This document shows, piece by piece, positions 25,405-33,624 of a stretch of 44,116 nucleotides of DNA. Position 1 is the first letter of the stretch, and every line of letters begins with the position of its first letter. The translations under genes were made by a program, and so were the position numbers. The stretch is from a bacterium UBA2219 (GTDB lineage Bacteria > Desulfobacterota > Deferrimicrobia > Deferrimicrobiales > Deferrimicrobiaceae): contig DCUH01000064.1 in the NCBI GenBank assembly GCA_002327765.1, positions 1-44,116 on the forward strand, read 5' to 3'. The notes under the pieces were generated by a model, which was not told the DNA's origin, did no database searches, and saw nothing but the letters and a program-made list of their open reading frames with translations.

Positions 25405-26745
25405 TCATTCCAACGTGGAGAGTATTCCGGAAAGGTACGACGCCTGCGTGGAATACGAGCTCATGATCGCCTCGAGTTTCGCGAACTGCTGGATCAGGCT
25501 TTCTTCCCGGTCTTCCAGCCGGGCCTCGGCCGCCTCGATCTCGGCGGACAGCTTCGAAACGATCGATTGGAGCCCCTTCGTCCTGGAGGCGATGGACCCC
25601 GAGATCGAATCGGTCACCTGGTCCACGTAGTCGAACACCGAGACCGCCACCCCGCCCTCGGCGTTGAACAGCCCCGACACCCCGTCCAGGTCCGACGCCA
25701 GCTTGTCGGCCAGCACGCCGGCGTCGATCTTCAGCGATCCGTTCGATTCGGTGGAAATCCCGATCTGCGAGAGGACGCGAAGCCCGTCCGAAAGGCCGGA
25801 GACGCGGCTCCCGAGGATCGACTGCAGCCGGGTGACGACGTCCCTCGCGGTCGATTCCCCCAGGAAGGCGCTGGCGGTCTTGGAAGTTGCGTCGTACGAA
25901 GTGTTCCCGGAAACCTGCGTGACGACCGCGTTGTACGCGTCGACGAACGCCGTGATCTTTTCCTGGATGGCCGCCGTGTCGTTGGTCACGGAGAGCGTGG
26001 ACGTCCCCACGCTCTTCAACGTGATCGACACCCCGCCGATCGCCCCTTCCACATTGTTGGAGCTGCGGGTCATCGGCAGCCCGTCGATGGTGAACTCGGC
26101 GTCCTGGGCCGCCTGGAGCAGCTGCCCCCCCGCGACCGGCCCGTTTGGCAGCCCGAGGGAAGTGGCGTTCTCCGTCACCGTGATGGAGTTCGCGGCGCCG
26201 GAGAGAGCGCTCTTGAGCACGAGGCGGTAGCCGGTGCCGTCGTTGATGACGCTCGCTTCCGCGTCGTCCGTGGCGGTGTTGATCGCCGCCGCCAGGCCGT
26301 TGAGTGTCGTGGTCCCGTCGACAGCCACGGTCACCGTTTCGCCCTCGCCCACCCGGAAGCTGAAGTTGCCGCTCCCGGAGGCCACCGCCGTGTCCCCCGA
26401 CGCGACAGGCGACGACGCCATCCGGTGGGCCTGCGCGAGCTTGGCCACCACGACGGTATAGTTCCCCTCCGTCGCGGAGGCGGACGCCGTCGCGTTGAAA
26501 ACGGTCGCGTCGCCGGCCTCCGCGGTCCTGGAGGCGAAACCCGTCGCGGTCTTCAGCGCATCCGATGCGGTTTTCAGCTTGTCCAGCAGCGAGGAAAGCT
26601 CCCCGTACTTGCTGATCTTCGTCTTGTAGGCCGTCTGCCGCGTTTCCTTCAGGGTGATCGGCTGCCGCTCCAGCTCGATGATCTGCTCGATCATCGAGTT
26701 GTAGTCGATCCCGGAGATCAGCCCGCTCACGGAAAATGTGGACAC
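25405..26745 (-). CDS. fliD: Flagellar filament cap protein FliD
   Basis: A 446-residue protein with FliD_N (about 1-105; SGLISGIDYNSMIEQII) and FliD_C (about 210-440; FVDAYNAVVTQVS and LSGILSTLE at the end). It caps the growing filament and helps flagellin fold into place. The start is GTG 26745, one base after the flaG stop, with GGAGG seven bases upstream inside flaG. The longer frame is a flaG shadow. The terminal coiled coil is intact. Confidence 0.95.
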   Translation of the reverse strand: MSTFSVSGLISGIDYNSMIEQIIELERQPITLKETRQTAYKTKISKYGELSSLLDKLKTASDALKTATGFASRTAEAGDATVFNATASASATEGNYTVVVAKLAQAHRMASSPVASGDTAVASGSGNFSFRVGEGETVTVAVDGTTTLNGLAAAINTATDDAEASVINDGTGYRLVLKSALSGAANSITVTENATSLGLPNGPVAGGQLLQAAQDAEFTIDGLPMTRSSNNVEGAIGGVSITLKSVGTSTLSVTNDTAAIQEKITAFVDAYNAVVTQVSGNTSYDATSKTASAFLGESTARDVVTRLQSILGSRVSGLSDGLRVLSQIGISTESNGSLKIDAGVLADKLASDLDGVSGLFNAEGGVAVSVFDYVDQVTDSISGSIASRTKGLQSIVSKLSAEIEAAEARLEDREESLIQQFAKLEAIMSSYSTQASYLSGILSTLE

Positions 26746-26746
26746 T

Positions 26747-27118
26747 TCAGACCTCCCGGTCCACGGCGATCCCGCTCTGGTTGCCGGCCATCCTCCGGAT
26801 CGCCGCCCGCAGCCCCTTAGCGATCGAGATCTCCTCGGGCATCGGGATCTGGCGGACCAGCTCGCCGGTTTCCTTGTCGAGCACCTTGACAACGATCTGG
26901 TGGAGTTCGTTCTCGAATTCGATGCGCAGTTCGCGGGCCTCGACCGCATCGACTTTCAGCGCCTCGCGCAGGACCCCTTGAACCGCAGCGATGTCCGGCG
27001 CCTTGGCCCCGCCCGCCCCGCCGGCAGGGTCGGCGGTCTTCCCCGCGGCCGTGGTGACCTTCGCTTCCGCGGCCGGTTTCGGGGAGACTGGAGAGATGAT
27101 GCCGGTTTTCATTTCCAT
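26747..27118 (-). CDS. flaG: FlaG-family flagellar protein
   Basis: A protein of about 123 residues. The N-terminal 60 residues are Ala/Gly/Pro-rich and of low complexity. The C-terminal half has the FlaG pattern LRIEFENELHQIVVKVLD and TGELVRQIPMPEE. FlaG affects filament length in several bacteria; its mechanism is unclear. Start: ATG 27118 with GAAGGG eight bases upstream is preferred over GTG 27127, whose site would be too close. Lies between fliC and fliD. Confidence 0.88.
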   Translation of the reverse strand: MEMKTGIISPVSPKPAAEAKVTTAAGKTADPAGGAGGAKAPDIAAVQGVLREALKVDAVEARELRIEFENELHQIVVKVLDKETGELVRQIPMPEEISIAKGLRAAIRRMAGNQSGIAVDREV

Positions 27119-27139
27119 CTGCGCCACCCTTCACCGGGC

Positions 27140-27166
27140 GGGGAGGGGGGTTTCCCCCCCCTCCCC
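27140..27166. terminator. G/C-tract hairpin between fliC and flaG
   Basis: GGGGAGGGGGG (27140-27150) pairs with CCCCCCTCCCC (27156-27166) to make an 11-bp stem with a five-base loop, 18 bp after the fliC stop. There is no T-run on the minus strand, so it is more likely an RNA-stabilising or partial-termination hairpin that keeps fliC message in excess over flaG-fliD-fliS. Confidence 0.5.
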
Positions 27167-27183
27167 CACATCTACCGGTACCT

Positions 27184-28020
27184 TTACTGCAGCAGTTGGA
27201 GAGCCGCCTGCGGCAGCACGTTGGCCTGTGCCACCATCGCGTTGGCGGCCTGGACGAGGATCTGGTTCCTCGTGAACTGCGCCGCTTCGTACGCGAAGTC
27301 CGCGTCCCGGATCGCCGAATCCGCGGCCGAGAGGTTCTCGGAGGTAACCCGGAGGTTCGAGATCGTGGAGTCCAGCCGGCTCATGACGGCGCCGAGTTCG
27401 CCTCGGGCCGCTGCGACCGTGCCGATGGCGCTCGTGACCATGTCGAGGTTCGACTGGGCCGCGCCCACCGTGCTGATGTTGGCCGTCAGGGACAGGGCCG
27501 TGGTGTTGACCGCCGCCATGCCGCTGAAGAACGTGATCCGGTCGTTGGCCGCCACGTTCTGGAAACCGACTTGCAGGGTGACGCCGGACGCGCTCATGCT
27601 GCCGTCCAGGAGCTTGGCGCCGTTGAACTCGGTGGCGTTGGAGATCCGGTCGATCTCCGTCTTCAGCTGCTGGTACTCTTTGTCCAGGGTGATCCGCTCG
27701 GCGCCGCCGAGGGTCCCGTTCGCGGCCTGCTCCGCCAGTTCCCGCATACGGCCGAGGATGTTCCCCATTTCCGCCAGACCGCCTTCCGTGGTCTGCGCCA
27801 TGGAGATGCCGTCCTGGGAGTTGCGGACCGCGACAGAGATGCTGCGGATCTGCGACCGCAGTTTTTCGGAAATCGCCAGGCCGGCGGCGTCGTCCTTCGC
27901 GCTGTTGATGCGAAGGCCGGAGGACAACCGCTGCACCGAGGTGCCCAGCTGGGCGTTGTTGGTCGCCAGGTTTCTCTGTGCGGACAAGGATGCGATGTTC
28001 GTGTTGATGACAAGAGCCAT
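27184..28020 (-). CDS. fliC: Flagellin
   Basis: A 278-residue flagellin with the conserved N-terminal D0/D1 region (MALVINTNIASLSAQRNL, LSSGLRINSAKDDAAGLAIS) and C-terminal region (DSAIRDADFAYEAAQFTRNQIL, ending ALQLLQ). The variable middle is short (about 140-190), so the protein is a minimal flagellin. Its exposed Ser/Thr residues in that middle are the likely acceptors for sugars added by the adjacent island. It has its own sigma-28 promoter and a structured leader with GGAGG eight bases before the ATG. The only flagellin gene in this window. Confidence 0.97.
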   Translation of the reverse strand: MALVINTNIASLSAQRNLATNNAQLGTSVQRLSSGLRINSAKDDAAGLAISEKLRSQIRSISVAVRNSQDGISMAQTTEGGLAEMGNILGRMRELAEQAANGTLGGAERITLDKEYQQLKTEIDRISNATEFNGAKLLDGSMSASGVTLQVGFQNVAANDRITFFSGMAAVNTTALSLTANISTVGAAQSNLDMVTSAIGTVAAARGELGAVMSRLDSTISNLRVTSENLSAADSAIRDADFAYEAAQFTRNQILVQAANAMVAQANVLPQAALQLLQ

Positions 28021-28021
28021 G

Positions 28022-28130
28022 ATTCATTCCTCCATGAATTTTTTTCCGGGCGTCCCTGCCCGTTTTTTTTGAGACCGCGGTTTCTTCAACCCGCGAGCGT
28101 TTCGGCTGATTGCCGGCCACATCCGCCGGC
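28022..28130 (-). promoter_or_regulatory. fliC leader: three hairpins with GGA in the loop (candidate CsrA sites)
   Basis: Reading the minus strand from 5' to 3', hairpin 1 (28130-28112) is GCCGGC, loop GGATGTG, GCCGGC. Hairpin 2 (28062-28047) is CGGGC, loop AGGGAC, GCCCG. Hairpin 3 (28039-28022) is ATTCAT, loop GGAGGA, ATGAAT, and its loop is the fliC Shine-Dalgarno sequence. GGA in a hairpin loop, with one site over the ribosome-binding site, is the classical CsrA target; the loop of hairpin 1 also matches the GGAUGU part of the CsrA consensus. csrA and fliW lie about 5 kb away. Confidence 0.65.
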
Positions 28131-28179
28131 GTCGTTTTCCCTCCTCCCCAGCCTGTCCCGATCGGTCTCTTGAGGATTC

Positions 28180-28206
28180 TTATCGGCTATCGGGGGAAAA
28201 CCTTTA
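28180..28206 (-). promoter_or_regulatory. Sigma-28 promoter of fliC
   Basis: Minus-strand TAAA (28206-28203), exactly 15 bp, then GCCGATAA (28187-28180). This is a perfect match to the FliA consensus TAAA-N15-GCCGATAA. The predicted start near 28173 gives a leader of about 150 nt that holds the GGA hairpins. The rest of the 28021-28372 gap is leader sequence and the plus-strand promoter described below; no other gene is visible. Confidence 0.88.
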
Positions 28207-28344
28207 GGGGAAGGAAACAGGGATCCTGGTCGGAAAAAGGTCTCCGCGCGCCTCTCCCGGCCGTGGCAGTCAAAATCCCGACAGCCGCGGGCGGCCTTCC
28301 ATGCCTTATCGTCGGAAGCATCCGATATATTTAGGTTTATATTC

Positions 28345-28360
28345 GGGCATGCAATTTGCT
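28345..28360 (+). promoter_or_regulatory. Sigma-54-like promoter of the methyltransferase-TPR gene
   Basis: Plus-strand GGGCATGCAATTTGCT. GG at 28346-28347 and GC at 28358-28359 are ten bases apart, and GGCA, G and TTGCT match TGGCACG-N4-TTGCW; two positions differ. The predicted start near 28371 is only two bases before ATG 28373, so the mRNA would be nearly leaderless. No Shine-Dalgarno sequence is visible there. Confidence 0.5.
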
Positions 28361-28372
28361 TTTTGTAGATCC

Positions 28373-30319
28373 ATGAAGCATTTTCCCGAGGATTTCCGGA
28401 TCCATGACGGCGTGTGGCACCCGCTGGTCGAGGACGCGATCCCCTATTCCGACGGGGACGAGCCGGAAAGGTACCTGAAGCAAACCTTCGAGAGCGCCTC
28501 GGACCTGTCGTCCGATTCCCAGGAGCTGGCGCTGGCCGTCAAGGACTGGCCTTCCCAATACCATCTCACCCCCCTGCGGTCCAACATCCTGAGGTGCCTG
28601 GGGATCCGGCGGGACGCCCGGGTGCTCGAGCTGGGCTGCGGGTGCGGGGCGCTCACCCGGTATCTCGGAGAGAACGCGGGGAGCGTCCTCGCGGTCGAGG
28701 GGAGCCCCGTCAGGGCGCGGCTGGCCCGCATGCGCTGCAGGGGCCTCGGCAACGTCGATGTCGCGGCCGGAAATTTCGACGACATGTCGCTGGGCGGCCC
28801 GTTCGACATCGTCACCCTCATCGGGGTCCTCGAATACGCCGCCAGGTACTGGCGCCGGGCGGGCGATCCGTTCGAGGGAATGCTTCGGTTCACGCTGGAG
28901 CACCTCGCTCCCGGCGGCGTGCTGGCCCTCGCCATCGAGAACAAGCTGGGCATGAAGTACTTCTCGGGATGCACCGAGGACCACCTGCCCGGCCTGTTCC
29001 CCGGCATCGAGGGGTACCCGGACCCGGGCGGCCCGCGGACGTTCGGCAGGCAGGAGCTCGTCGACCTCGCGTCGCGTTGCGGCTTCACGGATTTCGAGCT
29101 GCTGTTGCCCTTCCCGGACTACAAGCTCCCCTCCGTCTTCATCAACGGGCGGTTCTGCTCGGCGGGCGAGTGCCTCGAATACAACCTGGTCGACTGGTGC
29201 CGCGAACGGTTCCGGGACTATACCCGGACCCGGGAGCATCTTTTCTGCGACCAGCTGGCGCTCGCTTCCGCGGCGAGGACCGGCCTGATGCCGGACTTCT
29301 CCAACTCCTTCCTTCTCCTGGCGTCGAAGGGGCCGCTCCGGCAGGATTCCCCGGTCCCACGGCCCGACTGGATCGCCAAGAAATACAACCTCCTGCGGCG
29401 CCCCGAATACCGGACGATCACGACCCTCACCGTGAAGGGAGGGACCCCCGACGTCTCGAAGGAGCGGGTGAACGACTTACCCCCTTCCCCCGACTCGCCG
29501 GTGGCCCTTTCGGTGGAGACGGCCCTCCCCTTCGTCGTGAACGGGAGATCCCTCTTCCTGGAAATGCTCCGGGCGATCCGGCGCGCCGAAGGAGGCGAAG
29601 GGGAGCTCGCGGGGCTCGTGGCCCGGTGGGCCGCTTTCCTGCGGGGGAACGTCACCCCCGGGACGGATCGCCTTCCTCCAGCCCTCATCGACGCCGTGCC
29701 CGTGAACCTGATCCTGGACCCGGGCGGCGCACTGCATTACATCGACGACGAGTGGCGCTGGAACGGCCCGGTGCCCATGGACTGGGTGCTGTTCCGCGGC
29801 CTCTTCGTGTTCTGGCTGGAATGCCGCCATTGGATCGACCGGTTCCTGGGACGTGCCGATACCGGTTTCCACGAGTTCCTGGCTCGCGCGCTGGCGGCGT
29901 CCGGCGTGTCGATCGACGGGGAGCGGATCGACGAGCTGGCGGACATGGAAACCGCGCTCCACAACGCGGTTTCCCCGTTCCTCCCCGTCGATTACCGCGG
30001 GCTGGCGGGACGCCCCCGCGCGGAACAGCCGCCCCGGCCGTCCGCGGCGCCGCAGCCCTCCGCTCCGGAGGAAACCGCGGAAGTCGCCAGGGTCGAGGAG
30101 CTGTTCGGATCGGGGGAGGTCCTCCGGGCGCTGACCCTCGCCGGCGACCTCATGAAAATATACCCGGGAAACGCCACGAACTGGAACAACCTCGGCGTGA
30201 TCCTCGACAGCCTGGGCAGGACCGGGGAGGCGAAGGAGTGCTTCCGCGTCGCCGTATCGCTGGACGCCGGGTTCGGCGAGGCCGCGGCGAACCTGAAATC
30301 GGTGGAGGGCCCCACCTGA
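28373..30319 (+). CDS. SAM methyltransferase with C-terminal TPR
   Basis: A protein of about 648 residues. A class I methyltransferase domain spans about 60-250 (VLELGCGCGALTRYLGE at 84-100, VTLIGVLEYAA, LAIENKLGMKYFSG). A middle region (about 300-560) has no family I can name, with a late ALHYIDDEWRW segment. A TPR lies at about 575-645 (NNLGVILDSLGRTGEAKECF). It is the only plus-strand gene in the flagellar region, lies between fliC and the HD-GYP gene, and ends nine bases from the convergent HD-GYP stop. Start: ATG 28373 gives a sensible N-terminus; ATG 28349 and ATG 28301 are in frame but lie in or upstream of the promoter-like box. Its location and TPR suggest methylation of a flagellar glycan. 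Confidence 0.85.
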   Translation: MKHFPEDFRIHDGVWHPLVEDAIPYSDGDEPERYLKQTFESASDLSSDSQELALAVKDWPSQYHLTPLRSNILRCLGIRRDARVLELGCGCGALTRYLGENAGSVLAVEGSPVRARLARMRCRGLGNVDVAAGNFDDMSLGGPFDIVTLIGVLEYAARYWRRAGDPFEGMLRFTLEHLAPGGVLALAIENKLGMKYFSGCTEDHLPGLFPGIEGYPDPGGPRTFGRQELVDLASRCGFTDFELLLPFPDYKLPSVFINGRFCSAGECLEYNLVDWCRERFRDYTRTREHLFCDQLALASAARTGLMPDFSNSFLLLASKGPLRQDSPVPRPDWIAKKYNLLRRPEYRTITTLTVKGGTPDVSKERVNDLPPSPDSPVALSVETALPFVVNGRSLFLEMLRAIRRAEGGEGELAGLVARWAAFLRGNVTPGTDRLPPALIDAVPVNLILDPGGALHYIDDEWRWNGPVPMDWVLFRGLFVFWLECRHWIDRFLGRADTGFHEFLARALAASGVSIDGERIDELADMETALHNAVSPFLPVDYRGLAGRPRAEQPPRPSAAPQPSAPEETAEVARVEELFGSGEVLRALTLAGDLMKIYPGNATNWNNLGVILDSLGRTGEAKECFRVAVSLDAGFGEAAANLKSVEGPT

Positions 30320-30328
30320 AGCGCCGCC

Positions 30329-31597
30329 CTACCCGGCCGCTTTCACCCGCGCGGTCTGGGTCCTCCCGAGCATCCGGATGAAGTTGTCGAGGATCTCGAC
30401 GTCGTAGTTGGCCTTCTCCACCTTCATCTGCATAAGGGCCTGGAACGGCGTGCCGGCGTCCTTGTAGGGGCGGTTGGTCGTCATCGCGTCGTAGCAGTCG
30501 GCGATCGCGCAGATCCGGCCGAACGTCGAGATCTGGGGGCCGGAGAGCCGGTTGGGGTACCCCGTCCCCGAGATCCGCTCGTGGTGCTGGAGGATGACCG
30601 ACCTGGACTCCTTCGGGACCGCATCGTTCGACTCGATCGTCTTGATCCCTTCCAGGACGTGGGACTTCATGACCTCGTATTCCCGCTCGTTCAGGCGGCC
30701 CGGCTTGTTCAGGATCTCCGGGGGGATGGCGCTCTTCCCGACGTCGTGGAGCAGCGCGCCGACGCCGAGGTCCTGGATCACGTCCTTCCCCATGCCGCAG
30801 GAGACCCCGATCCCGGTCGACAGGACGGCCACGTTCACCGAGTGGGTGTAGGTGTACTGGTCGTAGCTGTTCAGGGCGATGAGGTCGTAGAGGACGTTCG
30901 GGTTGCCCAGGATGCACTCGGTCAGGTCGGAGACGACCCGCATGCCCTTCTTGATGTTCTCCCCGCTCCTCGGGTCCTCCAGCAGGTCCTTGACGATCGT
31001 CTTCGACTTCTCCTTGATGGCGACGGCCTGGATCTTCTGCTTCTCCTCCTGCGTGGGGGCCGCGCTCGCCATCTCCGCGATGACGACGTCCAGGTACTTC
31101 TGGTACAGCGGGATGTCCTCGTTCCGGATGACGATGTCGCCCCGGCACGAGCCGAGACCGCCGGGGATGGTCCCGAAGCCGTTGTCCACGGGCTCCACCA
31201 GGGGGACCAGGCGCAGGTCGGAGAGCCGGTAGATCCCGAACTCGACGCGCTTGCCCTGGACCAGGAAGGTCCGGTCGATCTGGTAGTACTGCTGCTTGTG
31301 CTCGATGTATTCCCGGACCGTGACGGGGTCCTCGAGGTTCGCCGGGACCTCCTCGGACGTCCTGTGCAGGTAGGCGTCGAGCGCCAGCGCGTCCCGGGCG
31401 TCCACGTACACCTCGTTGACGCCCCTGCGCAGCAGCTCTATACGGTCCGCCGGGCCGAACGCGTGGCCCTCGGAGTACTCCTTCGAGAAGACGTTCCCCT
31501 CATTGACGAAGATGTCGAACGGCAGGCGGGTCCCCACGGCCAGCCCCTCGGCCGGAAACGCCTTCCTCGATCCGTAGACGAACACCTTGTATGCCAT
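30329..31597 (-). CDS. DUF3391-HD-GYP c-di-GMP phosphodiesterase
   Basis: A 422-residue protein. A DUF3391-like N-terminal region (about 1-150) precedes an HD-GYP domain (about 200-400) with LLHDVGKSAIPP, HHERISGTGYP and ADCYDAMTTNRPY; the metal-binding residues are present. It probably hydrolyses c-di-GMP and so promotes motility. It follows the FlhB-like gene after three bases and ends the flgF-to-here run of minus-strand genes. It has no receiver domain, unlike the HD-GYP protein at 10971-12476. Confidence 0.92.
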   Translation of the reverse strand: MAYKVFVYGSRKAFPAEGLAVGTRLPFDIFVNEGNVFSKEYSEGHAFGPADRIELLRRGVNEVYVDARDALALDAYLHRTSEEVPANLEDPVTVREYIEHKQQYYQIDRTFLVQGKRVEFGIYRLSDLRLVPLVEPVDNGFGTIPGGLGSCRGDIVIRNEDIPLYQKYLDVVIAEMASAAPTQEEKQKIQAVAIKEKSKTIVKDLLEDPRSGENIKKGMRVVSDLTECILGNPNVLYDLIALNSYDQYTYTHSVNVAVLSTGIGVSCGMGKDVIQDLGVGALLHDVGKSAIPPEILNKPGRLNEREYEVMKSHVLEGIKTIESNDAVPKESRSVILQHHERISGTGYPNRLSGPQISTFGRICAIADCYDAMTTNRPYKDAGTPFQALMQMKVEKANYDVEILDNFIRMLGRTQTARVKAAG

Positions 31598-31600
31598 CTT

Positions 31601-31888
31601 TTACGGCCCCTGCCGCCCCGGGCTCCCAGCCCCCCGGTTCAGGGAGTAGAGGAACGCGAGGATCTCCGCCACCGCCTTGTACAGGTCGGGCGGGATCTCC
31701 TGGTACAGGTCGAGCGACGCCAGCATCTGCACCAGCTCCCGGTCCTCGCGGATCGGGATGCCGTGGTGCCGCGCGATCTCGAGGATCTTATCGGCAACGG
31801 CGCCCTTTCCCTTCGCAACAATCCGCGGGGCGGAATCCTTCCCCCGGTCGTACCGGAGGGCCGCCGCCTGTCGCCGCCTGTCCGCCAT
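31601..31888 (-). CDS. FlhB C-terminal-domain-like export protein (FhlB/YlxH-type)
   Basis: A 95-residue protein that matches only the cytoplasmic part of FlhB/EscU: AAALRYDRGKDSAPRIVAKG and ADKILEIARHHGIPIRED, then LDLYQEIPPDLYKAVAEIL. The membrane part and the NPTH autocleavage site are absent, as in stand-alone FhlB proteins. These may act on the substrate-specificity switch of the flagellar exporter. ATG 31888 follows the FliK-like stop by two bases with GGAGGTG upstream. The gene pair FliK-like/FhlB-like suggests a shared role in the hook-to-filament switch. Confidence 0.87.
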   Translation of the reverse strand: MADRRRQAAALRYDRGKDSAPRIVAKGKGAVADKILEIARHHGIPIREDRELVQMLASLDLYQEIPPDLYKAVAEILAFLYSLNRGAGSPGRQGP

Positions 31889-31890
31889 CC

Positions 31891-33006
31891 CTACACCTCC
31901 AGGTCGACGCCGTCGATGGAGGGGGCGCCGAACGACACGTTCCGTTTCCGCTGGACCGCGACCGCCCGCAGCGGGAGCCCCGCCTCGCGAAACCGCTTCT
32001 CGACCTCCTCCGAGCGCGACGCCACGAGGGAGCGCGTCCCCTCGTCCTCGGGGGAAACGGAGACGAAGAAGGCGCCGTCGAACATCGTCACCGAGACCGA
32101 CATCCTGCCCAGCGGCTCCAGGTCTAGGTTGAGCTCGCACGTGTACGATTCGCCCCTCCCCCGGTCCCTCTTCCGGAACAGGATCTCGCCGTCCCGAAGC
32201 TCCTCCCACTGAAGGGAAAGCGGCGCGTGGAGGACGTTGTGGACGGAGGAGGAGACCTGGTACGACTCGATCGTGGAGACCATCCCGTCGGCCTTCACGG
32301 CCGCCTCTCCAGGGCTCAAGCCCGCGTCCCTCACGGCGGACGAGCCGCCGAGCTGCCGCATCGCCTCGCCCACCCGCAGGAGCGCGTCCTTCCGGTCGGC
32401 CCCCGCCGCGAGCCCTTCCGGCTGCTGTTTCAGCTTCGTCTCGAGCAGGACGCCGGAACCCTCGACCGCCTCTTTGAGCGACTGCCCGGAAAGCCCTTCC
32501 ATGGCCGCCCCTTTTTCGAGGAGGGAGAACCCCGGGATCGACGCCTTGACCGATTCGGGGAAGGCCCGGAACATCTGCTGCATCAGCCGCGCCTCGGCCG
32601 CGGAAACGCGGGACGCCGCGAGCGCCGAGGCCGCGCCGCGCCAGGTCATGGAGACGCCGGGCGGGCGCCCCTGCGCGCCGTCCCCCTCGCCGGCCACGCC
32701 GAGGAACCGGAGCGTGATCTCCCTCTCCCCGCCCGTAACCTTCAGGAGGACGCTCTCCCCCTGGTCGAGCGGGACGTGCGACCGGGCCGAGACGACGGCG
32801 CTTTCGCCCGTTTCCCGGGTGATCCGCAGCGAGACGGACCCGTCGGCCATGAGGGTGAGGACGTCGGCCTTGACGACGTCGCCGATCTTGAGGCGGAGCG
32901 CCCCGCCCGAGGGCGCCGCGAAGGTGAGCGCGTTCTCGAGCCGGGCCACCCCGTCGACCTTCAGGGAGTTCCCGGGCGGAGAGGGTGGGATGATCGGGGG
33001 GAACAC
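31891..33006 (-). CDS. FliK-like hook-length control protein
   Basis: A 371-residue protein. The N-terminal 250 residues are variable and rich in Ala/Gly/Glu. The C-terminal 100 residues match the Flg_hook domain of FliK: HAPLSLQWEELRDGEILF, LNLDLEPLGRMSVSVTMFDG and SEEVEKRFREAGL. The start is GTG 33006, with no clear Shine-Dalgarno sequence, six bases after the fliW stop. Because the N-terminus is not conserved, it may be a FliK paralogue rather than the main hook-length protein. Confidence 0.78.
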   Translation of the reverse strand: MFPPIIPPSPPGNSLKVDGVARLENALTFAAPSGGALRLKIGDVVKADVLTLMADGSVSLRITRETGESAVVSARSHVPLDQGESVLLKVTGGEREITLRFLGVAGEGDGAQGRPPGVSMTWRGAASALAASRVSAAEARLMQQMFRAFPESVKASIPGFSLLEKGAAMEGLSGQSLKEAVEGSGVLLETKLKQQPEGLAAGADRKDALLRVGEAMRQLGGSSAVRDAGLSPGEAAVKADGMVSTIESYQVSSSVHNVLHAPLSLQWEELRDGEILFRKRDRGRGESYTCELNLDLEPLGRMSVSVTMFDGAFFVSVSPEDEGTRSLVASRSEEVEKRFREAGLPLRAVAVQRKRNVSFGAPSIDGVDLEV

Positions 33007-33012
33007 GGCTTT

Positions 33013-33399
33013 TCAGGCCCGGTCGATGACGGCCTGCACTCCGAGCATGCGGCTGGAATTGATCGCGAGGGGACCGCGGAAGTTGGCGATGACCTTGTCG
33101 CCGTCCACCCTCAGCATCAGCAGGACCGCCAGGTCGTCTTCCCGGTCGATCTGCAGGAAGCGAACGATGTCGTCGCCCAGCGTGATCGTCCCCTCTCCCG
33201 CGATCGTCTTCGGGTCGGTCACGATGAAGGCGACTTCGGGGTCCTCCACCGACTGGAGCCATTTCAGGGGGGTGTCCTTGTAATCGATAAGGACGTACCG
33301 GTTCAGCTGCGGGAAGCCGAGGAGGCCGACCGGGAACCGGATGATCCGGTCCTCGGGCACTTCGAGGGATCCGAACCGGGATGTCTCGAACTTCACCAT
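33013..33399 (-). CDS. fliW: Flagellar assembly factor FliW
   Basis: A 128-residue protein with the FliW pattern FETSRFGSLEVPEDRIIRFPVGLLGFPQ near the N-terminus (split as FGSLEVPEDRIIRFPVGLLG) and a later FADF-like EVAFIVTDPKTI. FliW sequesters CsrA and is itself bound by flagellin; this sets the partner-switch that regulates flagellin translation. It abuts csrA (TAG then ATG), the usual arrangement. Confidence 0.95.
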   Translation of the reverse strand: MVKFETSRFGSLEVPEDRIIRFPVGLLGFPQLNRYVLIDYKDTPLKWLQSVEDPEVAFIVTDPKTIAGEGTITLGDDIVRFLQIDREDDLAVLLMLRVDGDKVIANFRGPLAINSSRMLGVQAVIDRA

Positions 33400-33624
33400 C
33401 TACTTCACCTTTTCCTTGAGCTTCCTGAAGTCGTCGGCGGAGAGGCCGGCCGAAACGATGTTCTCGGACTTGATCTTCTCGTAGATCTCGCCCCGGTAGA
33501 TCCGGACGCTGGGCGGGGCGCTGATCCCGATCTGGACCTGGTTCCCCCGGATTCCGAGGACGGTCACCGTGACGTCGTCGCCGATCCGGAACGACTCTTC
33601 CGACTTCCTTGTCAGAACGAGCAC
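33400..33624 (-). CDS. csrA: Translational regulator CsrA
   Basis: A 74-residue protein, LVLTRKSEESFRIGDDVTVTVL at the start and PPSVRIYRGEIYEKI in the RNA-binding region. It binds GGA-containing RNA loops. The start is GTG 33624 with GGGAGGGGAGG upstream. It lies between flgL and fliW; a 104-bp gap separates it from flgL and contains a GGCGCCACGGCGCC inverted repeat but no promoter I can support. The fliC leader hairpins at 28022-28130 are its likely targets. Confidence 0.96.
   Translation of the reverse strand: MLVLTRKSEESFRIGDDVTVTVLGIRGNQVQIGISAPPSVRIYRGEIYEKIKSENIVSAGLSADDFRKLKEKVK

Noticed and set aside
28416..28431. TGGCACCCGCTGGTC, a possible second sigma-54 box
   Set aside because: No GC at the -12 position, and it lies within the methyltransferase coding region.
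31788..31795. TTATCGGC on the plus strand, which would read as a sigma-28 -10 box on the minus strand
   Set aside because: No -35 at the right distance; the bases are Ala-Asp-Lys codons of the FlhB-like gene.
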